DNA of 64,000 nt from assembly GCA_958510875.1 (NCBI GenBank), contig OY294069.1, positions 744,001-808,000 on the forward strand, given 5' to 3'. Shown piece after piece: positions 31,211 through 42,290 of this stretch (the first letter of the stretch is position 1; each line of letters begins with the position of its first letter). Under the pieces are notes generated by a model. The model had not been told where the DNA came from and did not search any database. It saw only the letters and a program-made list of their open reading frames with translations. The DNA is from Endomychus coccineus. Taxonomy: Eukaryota > Arthropoda > Insecta > Coleoptera > Endomychidae. The translations under genes were made by a program, and so were the position numbers.

Positions 31211-31840
31211 ATCCTATTCTCGAAACCAATAACAGGCTACTTAAGAAGAAATTGCATTATTCTAACACATTGGATGGATTTATTCTGAATTCGTTTTCTG
31301 TCACGAGTAAAATATTTTGGGAAGTGAGGCTAGTAATTTGAGGAAAAGCTTCGATCGAACTTTGTTGGAGCAGATTATATTTGTAAAGTTTCTCCCGGAT
31401 GTAGAAAGTTGGAGAAAAGTTTATGGAATTTATTGACTAAGGTCAGGTTAGGTAGATGACAGCGCCGGTGGATCTGGAGATATTAAACAATATTTGATAA
31501 TGTCTATATACTTCACAATAAGAAATATAGTGATCATTACGTATTATACATAATTATTTGCTTTCTGTATTCTTTTTCCAACTAACTATTTGTATTCAGT
31601 TATATGCAAAAAGAAGCCATCATCCCATGGACTTATACGCTTAGATCCTACTGGAAAATAGTTAATATCTTTCAAATTGGATATTAAGACAATATAACAT
31701 TCATTGAATATTATTCACAAGTTAAAATTCATTGTCCAATCGCTTCTTTGGAGCCCTAACCTATTTGCAAGATTTCCTATAAAGCTAATATTTTTAACTA
31801 GGGATTGTTTGCTTTACTTCTTCATGCAAGGCTTCTTCCT
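31211..31840. other. no recognised gene
   Basis: Nothing assignable is seen. Confidence 0.35.
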
Positions 31841-31844
31841 TTCC

Positions 31845-32120
31845 GAAATAAAGCATCCTACAAGTGTACTATAACATCGCAAAACCAACGTATGGGCGTT
31901 GAGGTTACTTGTTCCCCCAGAGTTTTGCAAAAAATGCCATCCATCAACGCTGATGTTCCGCAGGGATATGTCTTGCCATCAACTATGTCTTCGCTCCATG
32001 TCAACGATCTGTTGGATGTGACTTCACTTTCTCATCTGGAGCCCCTATACCATCCAATGAAACCAGAGGAGCGAGACAAAGACAGGTTGATGCAATTTAT
32101 TGAGATCACGATACGATTTT
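31845..32120 (+). pseudogene. LINE-alpha copy, RT palm fragment
   Basis: The plus-strand frame reads SINADVPQGYVLPSTMSSLH, then VNDLLDVT, matching INAGVPQGSVLxPTLFLLHINDLL of the family with substitutions. The following MKPEERDKDRLMQFIEI matches the SPDEAKxRDRD-like segment in copy 1. It covers only the palm region. No catalytic YADD is readable. Confidence 0.65.
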
Positions 32121-32580
32121 GAAATAGGGATCTAATAATCTAGTAGAGTTTAATGCAGTATTCAGAGAAAAAGATGTAATAAATTCTCGGGCTTATAAAT
32201 TATGGTGTATCATCTTTTGATTCAATTATACAGGGCAAGGCGTTAAGATATTCTTATAAATCGTCTTTTTATCACAGCTCCTACAATATAACACGTATAT
32301 TTTTAAAATTTAGAATAGTCGAGCTTCAGGCGATGCCAAATAAGCCACCATCAGCAGTGTTACAGTAAGTAGTAGGTGGAGCCACTGCCCTGTCTTCAGC
32401 TGAAACATGAGGAAGACATCCTCAATATGAAGTCTAGGCCTATCAACTACTGGCAAGTTACAACCTAATTTGAAAAAAGTATTTTTGTAAAGAATGGAAC
32501 GCTTGATCTTGAAAAATATTTTATTTTTAAACTTTTTAGGGCTGTATATTTTGATACTTGCAGGATATGAATTATATTGT
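32121..32580. other. no recognised gene
   Basis: A hammerhead-like string on the minus strand at 32334..32380 was judged too degenerate. Confidence 0.35.
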
Positions 32581-32584
32581 TCAC

Positions 32585-34017
32585 TTTATATTTTGACTAC
32601 CCGAGAGGATAACCTATAATGTTGTAAGATATCGTGTGAACCAGAGGTAGAATGTTGGGACGGAGGATAGGCATTGTAATTTTCATTGAATGTTTGGTTA
32701 TAGACATCAGGAAGAAACTCACTAGGCAAATAGTTCCAAAACGTTGCCGTTTGATAAGCCTCGAGCTTGACAATGAAGAGGTGACTAGCTTGAGATCATC
32801 CACCTGGGATCTTTCACCTACCTGAAATCTCTCGTCTACCTGGAATATCTCGTCTAACTGGAATCTCTCGCTCACCTGGAATCTTTCGTCTACCTGGAAT
32901 CTCTCGTCTATCTGGAATATCTCGTCTACCTGGAATGTCTCGCCTACCTAGAATCGCTCGTCTATCTGGAATAAGTCGCCTACCTGGAATCTTTCGACTA
33001 CCTGGAATCTTTTGTCTACCTGGAATCTTTCGTCTACCTGGAATCTCTCGTCTATCTGGAATGTCTCGCCTACCTGGAATGTCTCGCCTACCTGGATTCT
33101 TTCGTCTATCTGGAATATCTCGCCTACCTGGAATGTCTCGCCTACCTGGAATCTCTCGTCTATCTGGAATAAGTCGCCTACCTGGAATCTTTCGACTACC
33201 TGGAATCTTTTGTCTACCTGGAATCTTTCGTCTACCTGGAATCTCTCGTCTATCTGGAATGTCTCGCCTACCTGGAATGTCTCGCCTACCTGGAATTTTT
33301 GTCTACCTGGAATTTTTCGTCTACCTGGAATCTCTCGTCTATCTGGAATGTCTCGCCTACCTGGAATGTCTCGCCTACCTGGAATCTTTCATCTATCTGG
33401 AATATCTCGCCTACCTGGAATGTCTCGCCTACCTGGAATCTCTCGTATATCTGGAATAAGTCGCTTACCTGGAATCTTTCGACTACCTGGAATCTTTTGT
33501 CTACCTGGAATCTTTCGTCTACCTGGAATCTCTCGTCTATCTGGAATTTCTCGCCTACCTGGAATCTTTCGTCTATCTGGAATATCTCGCTCACCTGGAA
33601 TGTCTCTCCTACCTGGAATCTCTCGCCTACCTGGAATCTCTCGTCTACCTGGCATCTCTGGTCTACTTGGAATCTCGCCTACCTGATATCTTTCGTGATG
33701 GAATAACATACGAGATTTCTAATGAACACCGACCATGGAAATATCTATAGAAAAGGGAGAGATCGCACACATTTCTTCGATGTTCTAGAGAAGTCAATGA
33801 ACTTGAAAGTGTGACATCATCAATCAGATGAGTAGCTCTCTTCTGGACAAAATTCAAGAGCTTCAGCGCATGTTTGGTTACGGAACTGAACTTTGTAGAT
33901 CATGAGGAGGTACTGGTATATAAAGTAGCTCTTGCCACTGAATAGAAAACCAAGTTTTTATGAAGCGATGCCATCATCATCTTAGGAATTGTGGGTACTG
34001 CCTTTCTGGAGAAAATT
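32585..34017 (-). pseudogene. LINE-alpha copy carrying a minisatellite expansion
   Basis: The minus strand, from about 34017, matches the LINE-alpha copy at 55.5-56.2 kb. The frame at 33857..33720 reads NFVQKRATHLIDDVTLSSSL, TSLEHRRNVCDLSLFYRYFH and GRCSLEISYV, the conserved C-terminal part of ORF2. The sequence then enters an 18-bp tandem array (33690..32800) in place of a short spacer. It exits into the family's LDELKLV..PS / LWNSLP block and the 3' end at 32585. The expansion therefore lies inside the ORF2 tail. Confidence 0.75.
32796..33690. repeat. 18-bp minisatellite, about 49 units with higher-order structure
   Basis: The unit is close to TCGTCTACCTGGAATCTC. Variants (CGCCTACCTGGAATGTCT, CGTCTATCTGGAATAAGT, CGACTACCTGGAATCTTT, TGTCTACCTGGAATCTTT) recur in the same order, giving higher-order repeats. 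The AATAAG variant is at 32970, 33168 and 33455, that is 198 bp (11 units) and 287 bp (16 units less one base). Because the unit is a multiple of three and has no stop, several frames stay open (for example SRLPGI repeats at 32935..33459 +); these are not genes. Confidence 0.95.
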
Positions 34018-34239
34018 CAATTCACATAAATAGGCTCCCGCATTATTAGTAGCAACTATGATAATGTTTTACAATGAATATTTCGTGCATATCTCGGGTG
34101 TCTCAAGTATGGTTTGTGCCATTGTTGTGAAATGATTGAACGTTATATATATAAATGTTAATATTCTTAAGAGTACTGTTCAAATGTTTGAAGTTCAGCT
34201 CCCATACGCTGAAGCTCTCAGATTATATTCAGAAGAAAG

Positions 34240-34570
34240 CTATTCATTTGATTTGTGGGCGATCTCTCCCTTTTTTATAGCTCCTATCATGGTCGGTGTT
34301 CTTAGAGTATCTTGTCCCTTATTCCAACATGACAGATATGACAGATTTAATGTGATTGGACAAGATAAGCTCAAGCTAGTCACTCCTTCATTCTAAAGCT
34401 GGAGACCTGCGAACTTCTTTCCACCAGACTTGATACTTCTATAGAACGGTGAAGTTGTAGAAGTATTCACCTAGTGAGGTCTTTCTTGATGCCTATAACC
34501 CCCAAATGTTTCAATACCTCCTCCAACATTCCACCGCTGCCTCACACGATGTTTTTCTCCTGCAGTCCAA
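34240..34570 (+). pseudogene. LINE-alpha copy, C-terminal end, head-to-head with the previous one
   Basis: The plus strand reads through the family C-terminus: ATCTCTCCCTTTTTTATAGC (DLSLFY region), ATCATGGTCGGTG, AAGCTCAAGCTAGTCACTCC, AGACCTGCGAACTTC, GGTGAAGTTGTAGAAG, and CCTCACACGATGTTTTTC. Frames are broken. It points away from the copy at 32585..34017 with about 220 bp between their 5'-truncated ends. Confidence 0.7.
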
Positions 34571-36929
34571 ATAAAAATAACAATCATTCGGATTACTTCA
34601 AATGGCATTATATATTTTCTGTACACGCCAATTCTAACTCTCAAATTTCCTGTAATAAGGCATTTTAAAACTTTGTATATTTTATGAAATTAACTTTTCT
34701 AATGCTGGCATTCGTAAATATTCTAATATCAGTGTTTAAGTATTCATGATTTTGGTAAGTATGAAAGTTTAAAAGAACAAATGTAAATAACATTGTCGCT
34801 TTAAATTTATGTAACTATATCCCGACCATATTAAAAGCCTATCACGGCTTGGTACTGACACTACTAACATTACAATTACAGCTTTTAGACATCTAATTTC
34901 CGAGTTATTCTAGAACTATAACTGACATAGACTTAGTTTCCAATTTGCGTTTAATTTATTAACCGGGGTATCGTGCGGATGTGCTATCTAATATTCGAAT
35001 TTGATCCCTTCTAATCGACAATCGAATTAATTCAGCTTTGTTGATCGATTCGAAGACAACAGAAAGACTCAACTTTGAAAATATTCCATAAAATCATTGT
35101 TTCGAACTGTTTTTGGATCTGCCATTCTTCTGGAGCAACACATCATGCATTCTTTGTTGCTAAATTATTTAATATTGTCGGTGTATAGCGTGATAACGAA
35201 CTACAAAATGAAGAGCGTATGAAATTTCTGTATCTAAAATTCGATATAGCACACATGTTCATTCTCAGACTTTATCGGTTATCCTTAATAAGCCGCATAA
35301 GTGACTATCACAGCCAGACACCTTAGAAATAATAATCCAACTAAGAATCACTAATCAAATCCGAAAGATTCTATAGAGCAAGCTGCTAAGAGGGGATATA
35401 AATTTAAACCAATGCGTACTAATATTAAGCCGTGGAAACATTAGTTGCAAGACAAAACTGCATCAAGTGACCCAGAACTCATACATAGATTTACGTATGG
35501 AAAAACAGTGAATTTGCTCGATCTCATCGATTCAAATATAATACACTCTCATCGATGAGAAATTCGATTCTACCATTAGTTTTTACCTCAAACGCAAAAC
35601 GAACATGTTACAACGTTCCAAAACCCATAATTTGGGTCATCCCTTAGACAAATACCCTAACAAATCACTTTTAACATGATTAATGCATCCGAAATTGTTA
35701 TCAACAACCTTTCGAGATCACATACAACAAGTTCCATCAGTTACATGGATCTTCTAGAATTTGGTCGATCTCATCGATTCAGATATAACGCCATCATAAT
35801 AAACTCTGATGGATGAGATGGTTATCCAAAAGAATAATCCATTTGTATGGGTTCCCTCAATTATCTATTTTCTTCTACGAATTACCACTTTTAAAACAAT
35901 ACTTTTTCCCATTTTAATTATCAGAGTTATAAGTTTTAAAGGAATATCACAAGAATCATGCTTTTCCAGTAATGAAAATAATCGCAAAGCAATCATAATG
36001 ATATGTAACAGGAAAATTAAATATCATTGAATAACAGAAATGTTCAAGGCAAAGGGCCAAATAGGGACCCGCAATAAACCCGACGAATAGCGAGGTTGAA
36101 ATCCCATGGTGACGTCATCGAGGTTATCCCGTTTTACGGTGGCTTCGACAGGTCCTGAAGGACGAAGAACAGGATACGTATAGCAGGATAACAGAAGTGT
36201 TGAAGGGAATATCGAATCCTTGTCACAATCTTCTAATCATAGATACAGTAAGTTAGGGAGAGGGCTTGTTGAATAACCGCTCGGGATATAGTCTACCGAG
36301 GGAACGGAATTAATGCTAATGCTAAAATTGTGTTATTTAATTTACATTCCTATCATAAAATTTGAAATCGTGCATAATCGCGTTTTCGTTTCAGAGACGG
36401 CACCAGGACTTTCATTTTCCGAGCAATCTAGAGTTGTGAATGGCATCAAAATTTCGGTAATTTTTCATAGTCGATTCAAACATTGCTAAGATTTATTGGC
36501 AAACCAAAACAAGAGCAATGAAGATGAATTAGATCCTGTCGTAGGCGAAAAGTGATAGATAATTCTAATTAAGAAGAAGCACCTGCATTTGTTTTTCCTC
36601 ATCTAATGTCAAACAAAGAATGCTAAACACAACCATAAATGAAATAAAAGTCTGAGAAGAGTTTATCAAAAATTTGTATGCATTTAAATGATGAGGTATA
36701 GCGAATAACGACTTACCACCCATTCCATGTTAATTAGATATGGCTAATATAAAAACTCAGAATTTGAAGTTCCACAGGTACATTCCGCGGCCCAATATTA
36801 TTTAATATATATGTCAACAATATATTCTCCCTCAATAACGCTGGATCAATAATCAGCTTTTCCGATGGTACAGCAATCCTACATATAGGCTAAATGGATC
36901 GACACTATAAAAATGGTTCGACTTCAAAT

Positions 36930-36930
<1 letters not shown>
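34571..36930. other. A+T-rich with some unassigned repeat-like pieces
   Basis: TCGATCTCATCGATTCA recurs at about 35518 and 35764, and a related piece lies at 25018. The stretch 36050..36320 is G+C-richer (GTGACGTCATCGAGG) with no ORF. Nothing is assignable to a family. Confidence 0.35.
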
Positions 36931-36931
<1 letters not shown>

Positions 36932-37001
<70 letters not shown>

Positions 37002-37018
37002 CTCTCTCTCTCTCTCTC
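36932..37018. repeat. (CT)n microsatellite, 87 bp
   Basis: About 43 CT units interrupted once by GA. The Ser/Leu or Arg/Glu repeat frames over it are artefacts. Confidence 0.98.
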
Positions 37019-37254
37019 AATATCAATAAAATCGTTTGCAAATCATTCTATTCGAATAAAAACCAACCCCCGCAGTACTCACAAATTGAACTTGAGAAAC
37101 AAATAATGAACAACTTAGAAATTATCTATGGAAACGATTCCTAAAAATAGTACTGACAAAAAAAATACTTACCCAACATATGAATCATATAAAAAAACTC
37201 AAGTGTTAAATATTCAACAAACTATTTTACTTTTAAATCGTAAAGAAGCAAAGC

Positions 37255-37350
37255 CTCAGTACTTTGAGAGTATTTTTAGTTGATAAGGGGGAATTTTTTG
37301 TCAATGTGTTATAATACATCCACAGTGTGAACTCTTCATCATTTATTAGG
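37255..37350 (+). repeat. PLE-B terminal-repeat tail
   Basis: CTCAGTACTTTGAGAGTATT, then TAGTTGATAAGGGGGAATT and CCACAGTGTGAAC match the part of PLE-B after the hammerhead at 13.8 kb. The ribozyme itself is absent. Confidence 0.55.
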
Positions 37351-37915
37351 AAGAACAACGAGATAATTAAACAAAATGTTCTACTTTTTCATTTCATATT
37401 CTCAGACTTTGATCGTGCAGGATGTAATTGTAATAAATTAAAATTCATTATCATTTGTCAAGAATTTGAATTATGAATGGAAAATGTTTGAACTTGCCCC
37501 TTTTGATTTAGCTGATAAGTTATTAAAACCTTTATTTCAAACAGTAATTTATTTCAACATAGGTAGCAAACTTCAATGTATGTTAGCCTATACAAAAATA
37601 AACAAAAACAAATATTGTCTACGTAAGAAAGTAGTACTATTGTATACATGTTCATCATTTGTCACTGTCACAGCTCCTTCCGGATCACTATGTTGAATTA
37701 TCATTAAGTTTCTCTAATACGGAGCATTTTCCGACATGTATTTGGTTATTAATAAAATTATGTTATCGTATTTTTTCTTCTTCAGCAGCAGTGACGTATT
37801 ATAGACAACTTCTTCCTTAGACAAAGGGACTGGAGTGATGCCTTTATTGTGAATATCAAATTTATAGCACCCCACAAGAACTGTCGTATTTTTTCGTGAG
37901 AAAGTGAGGTTTAAT
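37351..37915. other. no recognised gene
   Basis: The 76-codon frame at 37466..37696 (+) has no motif I can name. Confidence 0.35.
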
Positions 37916-37919
37916 CATC

Positions 37920-38190
37920 CTAATATAATAATAATTCCTGACCCAAATATGAATTATATGTACATTCTTGGGAAATAGGTCACGTTACATATGTCACTAC
38001 ATTTACGTCTTTACGTACGTTTTGGTAGCACGACCATCATCAGAAGACGTTTGTAAGCTAAACTAAAACGCGGGATTTCTTGAACTAATTATACTAAGCA
38101 CCGACCTTTTTTATCGCATTAATTTCAATTAAAAATGTCTACGTCACAAACAACGAACGAAACACGAATACTTGAAATTGTAACACAAGA
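37920..38190 (-). mobile_element. PLE-A terminal repeat (copy 4)
   Basis: Minus-strand copy. The plus strand begins with the inverted 3' end (TTCCTGACCCAAATATGAA, TTGGGAAATAGGTCA), then the hammerhead complement, then the inverted head (AACTAATTATACTAAGC, GAATACTTGAAATTG). Confidence 0.65.
38007..38048 (-). ncRNA. hammerhead-like motif, class A, copy 4 (GAAA box mutated)
   Basis: CTGATGA, palindromic ACGTACGT and both stem I strands are intact on the minus strand, but the second box reads AAAA instead of GAAA and the stem II loop is altered. Loss of the core G12 should abolish cleavage. Confidence 0.6.
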
Positions 38191-39550
38191 ATTTACATAT
38201 ATAAATTGAAAGAAACAAGTCCGGAGTTGCACAGTTCTTGCAGAAACTATAAAACTACGTCCATTGAACTCTCTAAGCAATTAGTAGCAATACATTGAAG
38301 TTATTGCGTTATTGTACCAATGGTTGCTGTATAAACTGTGAGTGGTCATGTAATGATGTTTAACAACATTTTCGTTAAAGCATTGTCTTCATAATGGTAG
38401 GATATACAAATTCGATTAAACTACATATATCTTTATCCGATAGGTACCTAATCTTGAAACGCTACCAGGTTTGAGAGTGATCGATACCATGAAGCTCATA
38501 TTTGATATTTTCTAATGAGACCTGGGGAAAATCTAACTAGAATCTAAACTCGTCAACGAGTATATTCTTTAAATATATAGTTTGAAGAACAGATTGCAAT
38601 AAAGTAATAGAAGTCGATATGATACTCGAAGTGCTGCAACAATCCATACTACATTATGCAAAAGATAAGTGAAGTAAGACGAGTCGACTGTGGATGAAAT
38701 GACCAGCGGCCGTGTGCTTCTAAACTTCACAGTGTTCGCGAGGGGGACGACAGGGGGGTGGAGAGAGGGAACGAAGGGGCTGTAAACTTTCCCTTCTCAA
38801 AGATCAATACCTCTACTCTAGTCCGGCGTCCAGCGGGTAGCTTACTTGGACCTGATATCATCCTCCACCGACCGTGTACTCTAACATACACAGGCCTTTC
38901 TCCCTGCCTACAACAAACCGTCCTAATTTCACTCTTTATTACTCTTTCAAACTTCCCCGAATATCTTTTTGCACAAACTTTAAAATAGGGAAATCATGTC
39001 TTACCTTTCAAATTATTAAAATATGAGATCAGTTAAATATTGGTTCACTTTATGATAACCTTGACTGAATTACCCCATGAACTAGGTACTATGGAAGCTA
39101 TACAGTACACACCTTCCCCAATATGCTTTTCTTAGAATAAGTAAGACGATAATTTTTCATTACATGCCCTTTAATACATCATTTCTTATTACGCAATAGA
39201 ACCTATAATCTGATAGTCAATACTCATTATTAATAACCATGACAAAAGCGAGTCTAAACTTTTCGGAAGACATTATCAAAGATAAGATTTAGATACTTCA
39301 TGCTAATTGTGCAGCAGGTTTTATTCCCAGTGCATAACTAATGTTCTCTTCAAAAACAAAGGATATCGATTATCATGGTGAAATCGATTAAAACAACTTC
39401 CTAAATTGGTTTGAAATTCAACTTTAAGTCAATTTACAAGAACACACCACCATTGTTGTGAATAATGAATAAACTTCCAACTAGCACCCCCAAGAAAGCC
39501 ACAACCCTTATACGTAGTAGATAAATATGTTACATGAAAAAAATGGCCAA
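38191..39550. other. mostly A+T-rich; G+C-rich patch at 38690..38900
   Basis: The patch (CAGCGGCCGTGTGC, TCGCGAGGGGGACGA) lacks a convincing ORF and repeat kin. It may be regulatory or an unrecognised element. The rest shows nothing. Confidence 0.35.
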
Positions 39551-39559
39551 CTAAGTGCT

Positions 39560-40688
39560 TTGTCCAACCCATTCCTTCTGGCACCTGACCCTGCAGTTGT
39601 GATCATGTACGAAGTGGAATTTTCGAGAATGGATTTCCAAATTTTGGAAAGTTTAGATTATTTGGATGTTTTAGGATTTCCATAGCTCCAAGAATATTTC
39701 GCTGGTAGAAGTTTGGGGCTAGAGCTAGGATTTAGTATTTTCGAAGAGAATTTGTGTCAAACTTGTGTTCCGCAAGTGCAGATCTACTGGTGTCACGAAG
39801 CCTTGTACAGCGCTCATGTTCTTTCATAGGGGTAGCTACTGTACGGCCTGTTTCACCAATGTAGACTTCACTGCAAGAACATGGAATGCTATAAACAACT
39901 TTTAAATGAAGAGGAGGAAGGGGATCTTTGATAGGTTTTGGAAGTGTGGAAAAATGAACAGTTGGCAAATCATGGAAAGGGTGTCCGAAATGAGAACATT
40001 GGGCAACTTTTAACGTTTGGAGTTTTTCAACGAAATGAAAGAAATTTAGAATAAAACTGTTGGAATTACCTACAAGAGGTTTATCACTTACAACTTAGAG
40101 AACTGAGGGCTTATGAATCTCAAGCAACCCATATAATCGGGGCTTCTTGAACAATCATTGACAAGACATTTCTTATCTGGATCAAGAAGGGAAGAATGAC
40201 GGATGATTTGTGAAACTGAACATTCTATAGAGGGGATGGGATCTTTTGGTAGGAATTTATGGGAATTAGTTTGAAGATGTTGCAGGATTTTGCTATCATA
40301 ATCTAAACAATTCATGATAACAGTCTCCTTAATCAGCTTTTAAGATAGCTAAATCAGGATTTGATTTGAGAGAATCAAGAGCTTGGATGTTGGATGAAAG
40401 GGCAATTTGATTCAGGAATCTTGGAATGACGAAGAATTTTCGCAGTTTCGAAACGAATTTCATCTGCTGCGGGATGGGGAACTTTATGTAGGGATGCTTA
40501 TACAGCAGAAATAATGGATGCCATAGGAATATTTTTGGGGGAGAAAATGAAATTAGAACCTTTAAATAGAACCAATTGTTTGGCTTCGGAAAGGGTATGT
40601 GAAGATGAATTAACCACAGTATTTATAAGAGAAGTTGAAATAATAAGTAAAGAAGAGCTGCTAAATTGGTTTGTAACACAGTTTATTG
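39560..40688 (-). pseudogene. PLE pseudogene: N-terminal region plus GIY-YIG, RT missing
   Basis: On the minus strand, frames give LSEAKQLVLFKGSNFIFSPK (start of a PLE ORF), DYDSKILQHLQTNSHKFLPK (region before the RT core), then after a large gap (39968..39732) LKVVYSIPCSCSEVYIGETG, then RTVATPMKEH and SALAEHKF, and NFYQRNILGAMEI-like residues. VYSIPCSC..VYIGETGR is a GIY-YIG core with the CxC pair; it would nick target DNA. The RT palm (YVDD) is not found between the two ends, so most of it is deleted. Stops and shifts are frequent. This copy is a different PLE lineage from families A and B by its GIY-YIG sequence. It borders a LINE at 40689. Confidence 0.7.
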
Positions 40689-40714
40689 AATAATAATAAT
40701 AATAATAATAATAA
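40689..40714. repeat. (TTA)n tail of LINE-beta
   Basis: TAA/TTA units directly after the LINE 3' UTR (minus strand). A LINE ending in a simple repeat in place of poly(A) is usual in several clades. Confidence 0.85.
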
Positions 40715-42290
40715 TGTTTATTTCTCATTAAAATTTCAAATTTACAGTAAACAAAATGTACAATGGACAGAATAAACATAAATGATCACTTAAGTGTCGC
40801 ACTTGACACTTGTGTGTGATTGTGAACAATAGTTTTAAAAATTACATAAATTTAACTTATTATAGATACATATACATTTAAAATATATTTGTGATTTATT
40901 ATAAATTTTGCTCTTAATTTTAAAATAAGGACAATCTATAAAAAACAATTATGGATCAATATGATTCTAGGATGTAGGGTATTCGGTTAGTTTAATATTT
41001 ACTTATTTTAATATAAAAACTTGTTTATTTATTATAATAGTATTATTATAATATAATTATTTTGCATTCTTAGAATCAATTATATTATGAACAACTTGTC
41101 GTGGCAATTTCAATACATACTTTCTACATTTCACTTTAAATGTTTTATTTGTTACAGATTTCTTCAATATTTCAGGTAACGAGTTGTATACTTTTGGGCC
41201 AAGATAGACAAATGATCTTTGGCCAGCTGTTTTATTCATCTTAGTCACAGGTAGTATATGCTCTTTGTTTCTAATATTGTAGTTGTGATTAACATAAGGT
41301 TTTTTTTCAGAAAACTGAGCTATCGACATTGTTAGAAAGAATAATTGTCGAATATCAAGTATTTGAGAGTCTCTAAACACATCTTCACTTGGATAAGTTA
41401 TTCGTTTACCAAGCATTATTTTGAAAATTCGTTTTTGAATAGTTTTTAAACTGAATAAATGGCTATTTGTAACGCCACCCCAACCGATAATGCCGTAAGT
41501 TAGGTGCGATTCAATTAACGCGTAATATATTGTTTTTAGTTGTTTAAAGTCTAGAATCTGTCTCAAGTATTTAAACATATATATAAGGCGTCTTAACTTT
41601 TTGGTCACATAGTCCATATGAGCATCCCATTTTAGGTGAGAATCTATATATATTCCTAAATATTTGGTACTTTGTGCAGATTTTATGACATTGTTGTTGA
41701 AGGAGTCAATTTTAATTTCTAAAGTATTGTATTGCGGTAAAAATGGTTTGTAGCTTGTAAAAGAACGAAATTAGTTTTATCGAAATTTATTGTTAGAAGC
41801 TTATGATCAAACCATTCTTTTATTCTCACTAAATCATCTTCAACATTTCTCTTCAATTCTTTCCACGTTTTTCCTTCATAAAATATGGCAGTATCGTCTG
41901 CAAAAGCCAGTATAAATCCATTGCTGTCGAGATAAAAAATATTGTTCAGGTATATTATGAAAAACAATGGACCCAGACCTGTGCCTTGCGGCACGCCGTA
42001 TTCTATGGTTGTTGTTTCACTATTCACATTTTCTATTTGGACAGATTGTTTCCTTTCAGTAAGATAACTTTTTATACTAACTTTAGACTTAAACCTCTTA
42101 TCCCTATATCTTCTAGGCTTTCTAATAGAAGAGAATGGCTCACTGTGTCGAATGCCTTCGTTAAGTCGATGAATACACATAATGAAGGCACTCCTCTATC
42201 TATAGCACTATATATTTTATTTGTAAGACATGTAATTGCGTTGTTAGTAGATTTGCCTTCTTGAAAACCAAATTGCCTATCTGAAAGATC
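40715..42290 (-). pseudogene. LINE-beta, RT and C-terminus, 5'-truncated
   Basis: On the minus strand from about 42290: DRQFGFQEGKSTNNAITCLT, then VFIDLTKAFDTVSHSLLLE-like residues. The 153-codon frame (42180..41719) contains IEYGVPQGTGLGPLFFIIYL and LAFADDTAIFY, with the catalytic FADD. The 186-codon frame (41617..41057) contains LTYGIIGWGGV, LKTIQKRIFKIM and GQRSFVYLGPKVYNSLP. It copies LINE RNA at the nicked target. A frame change near 42100 and a gap at 41617..41719 separate the blocks, so it is broken, but it is far better preserved than other LINEs here. The endonuclease half is missing. The (TTA)n tail ends it at 40689. The clade is not resolved. Confidence 0.85.

Noticed and set aside
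32334..32380. Hammerhead-like string on the minus strand (GCTGATGGTGGC ... CGCCTGAAGC)
   Set aside because: A9 and the GAAA box both deviate and stem II is weak; only one copy in the window. Too little to call, though it could be a fourth class.
36853..37106. Ser/Leu- and Arg/Glu-repeat frames
   Set aside because: They are translations of the (CT)n microsatellite.
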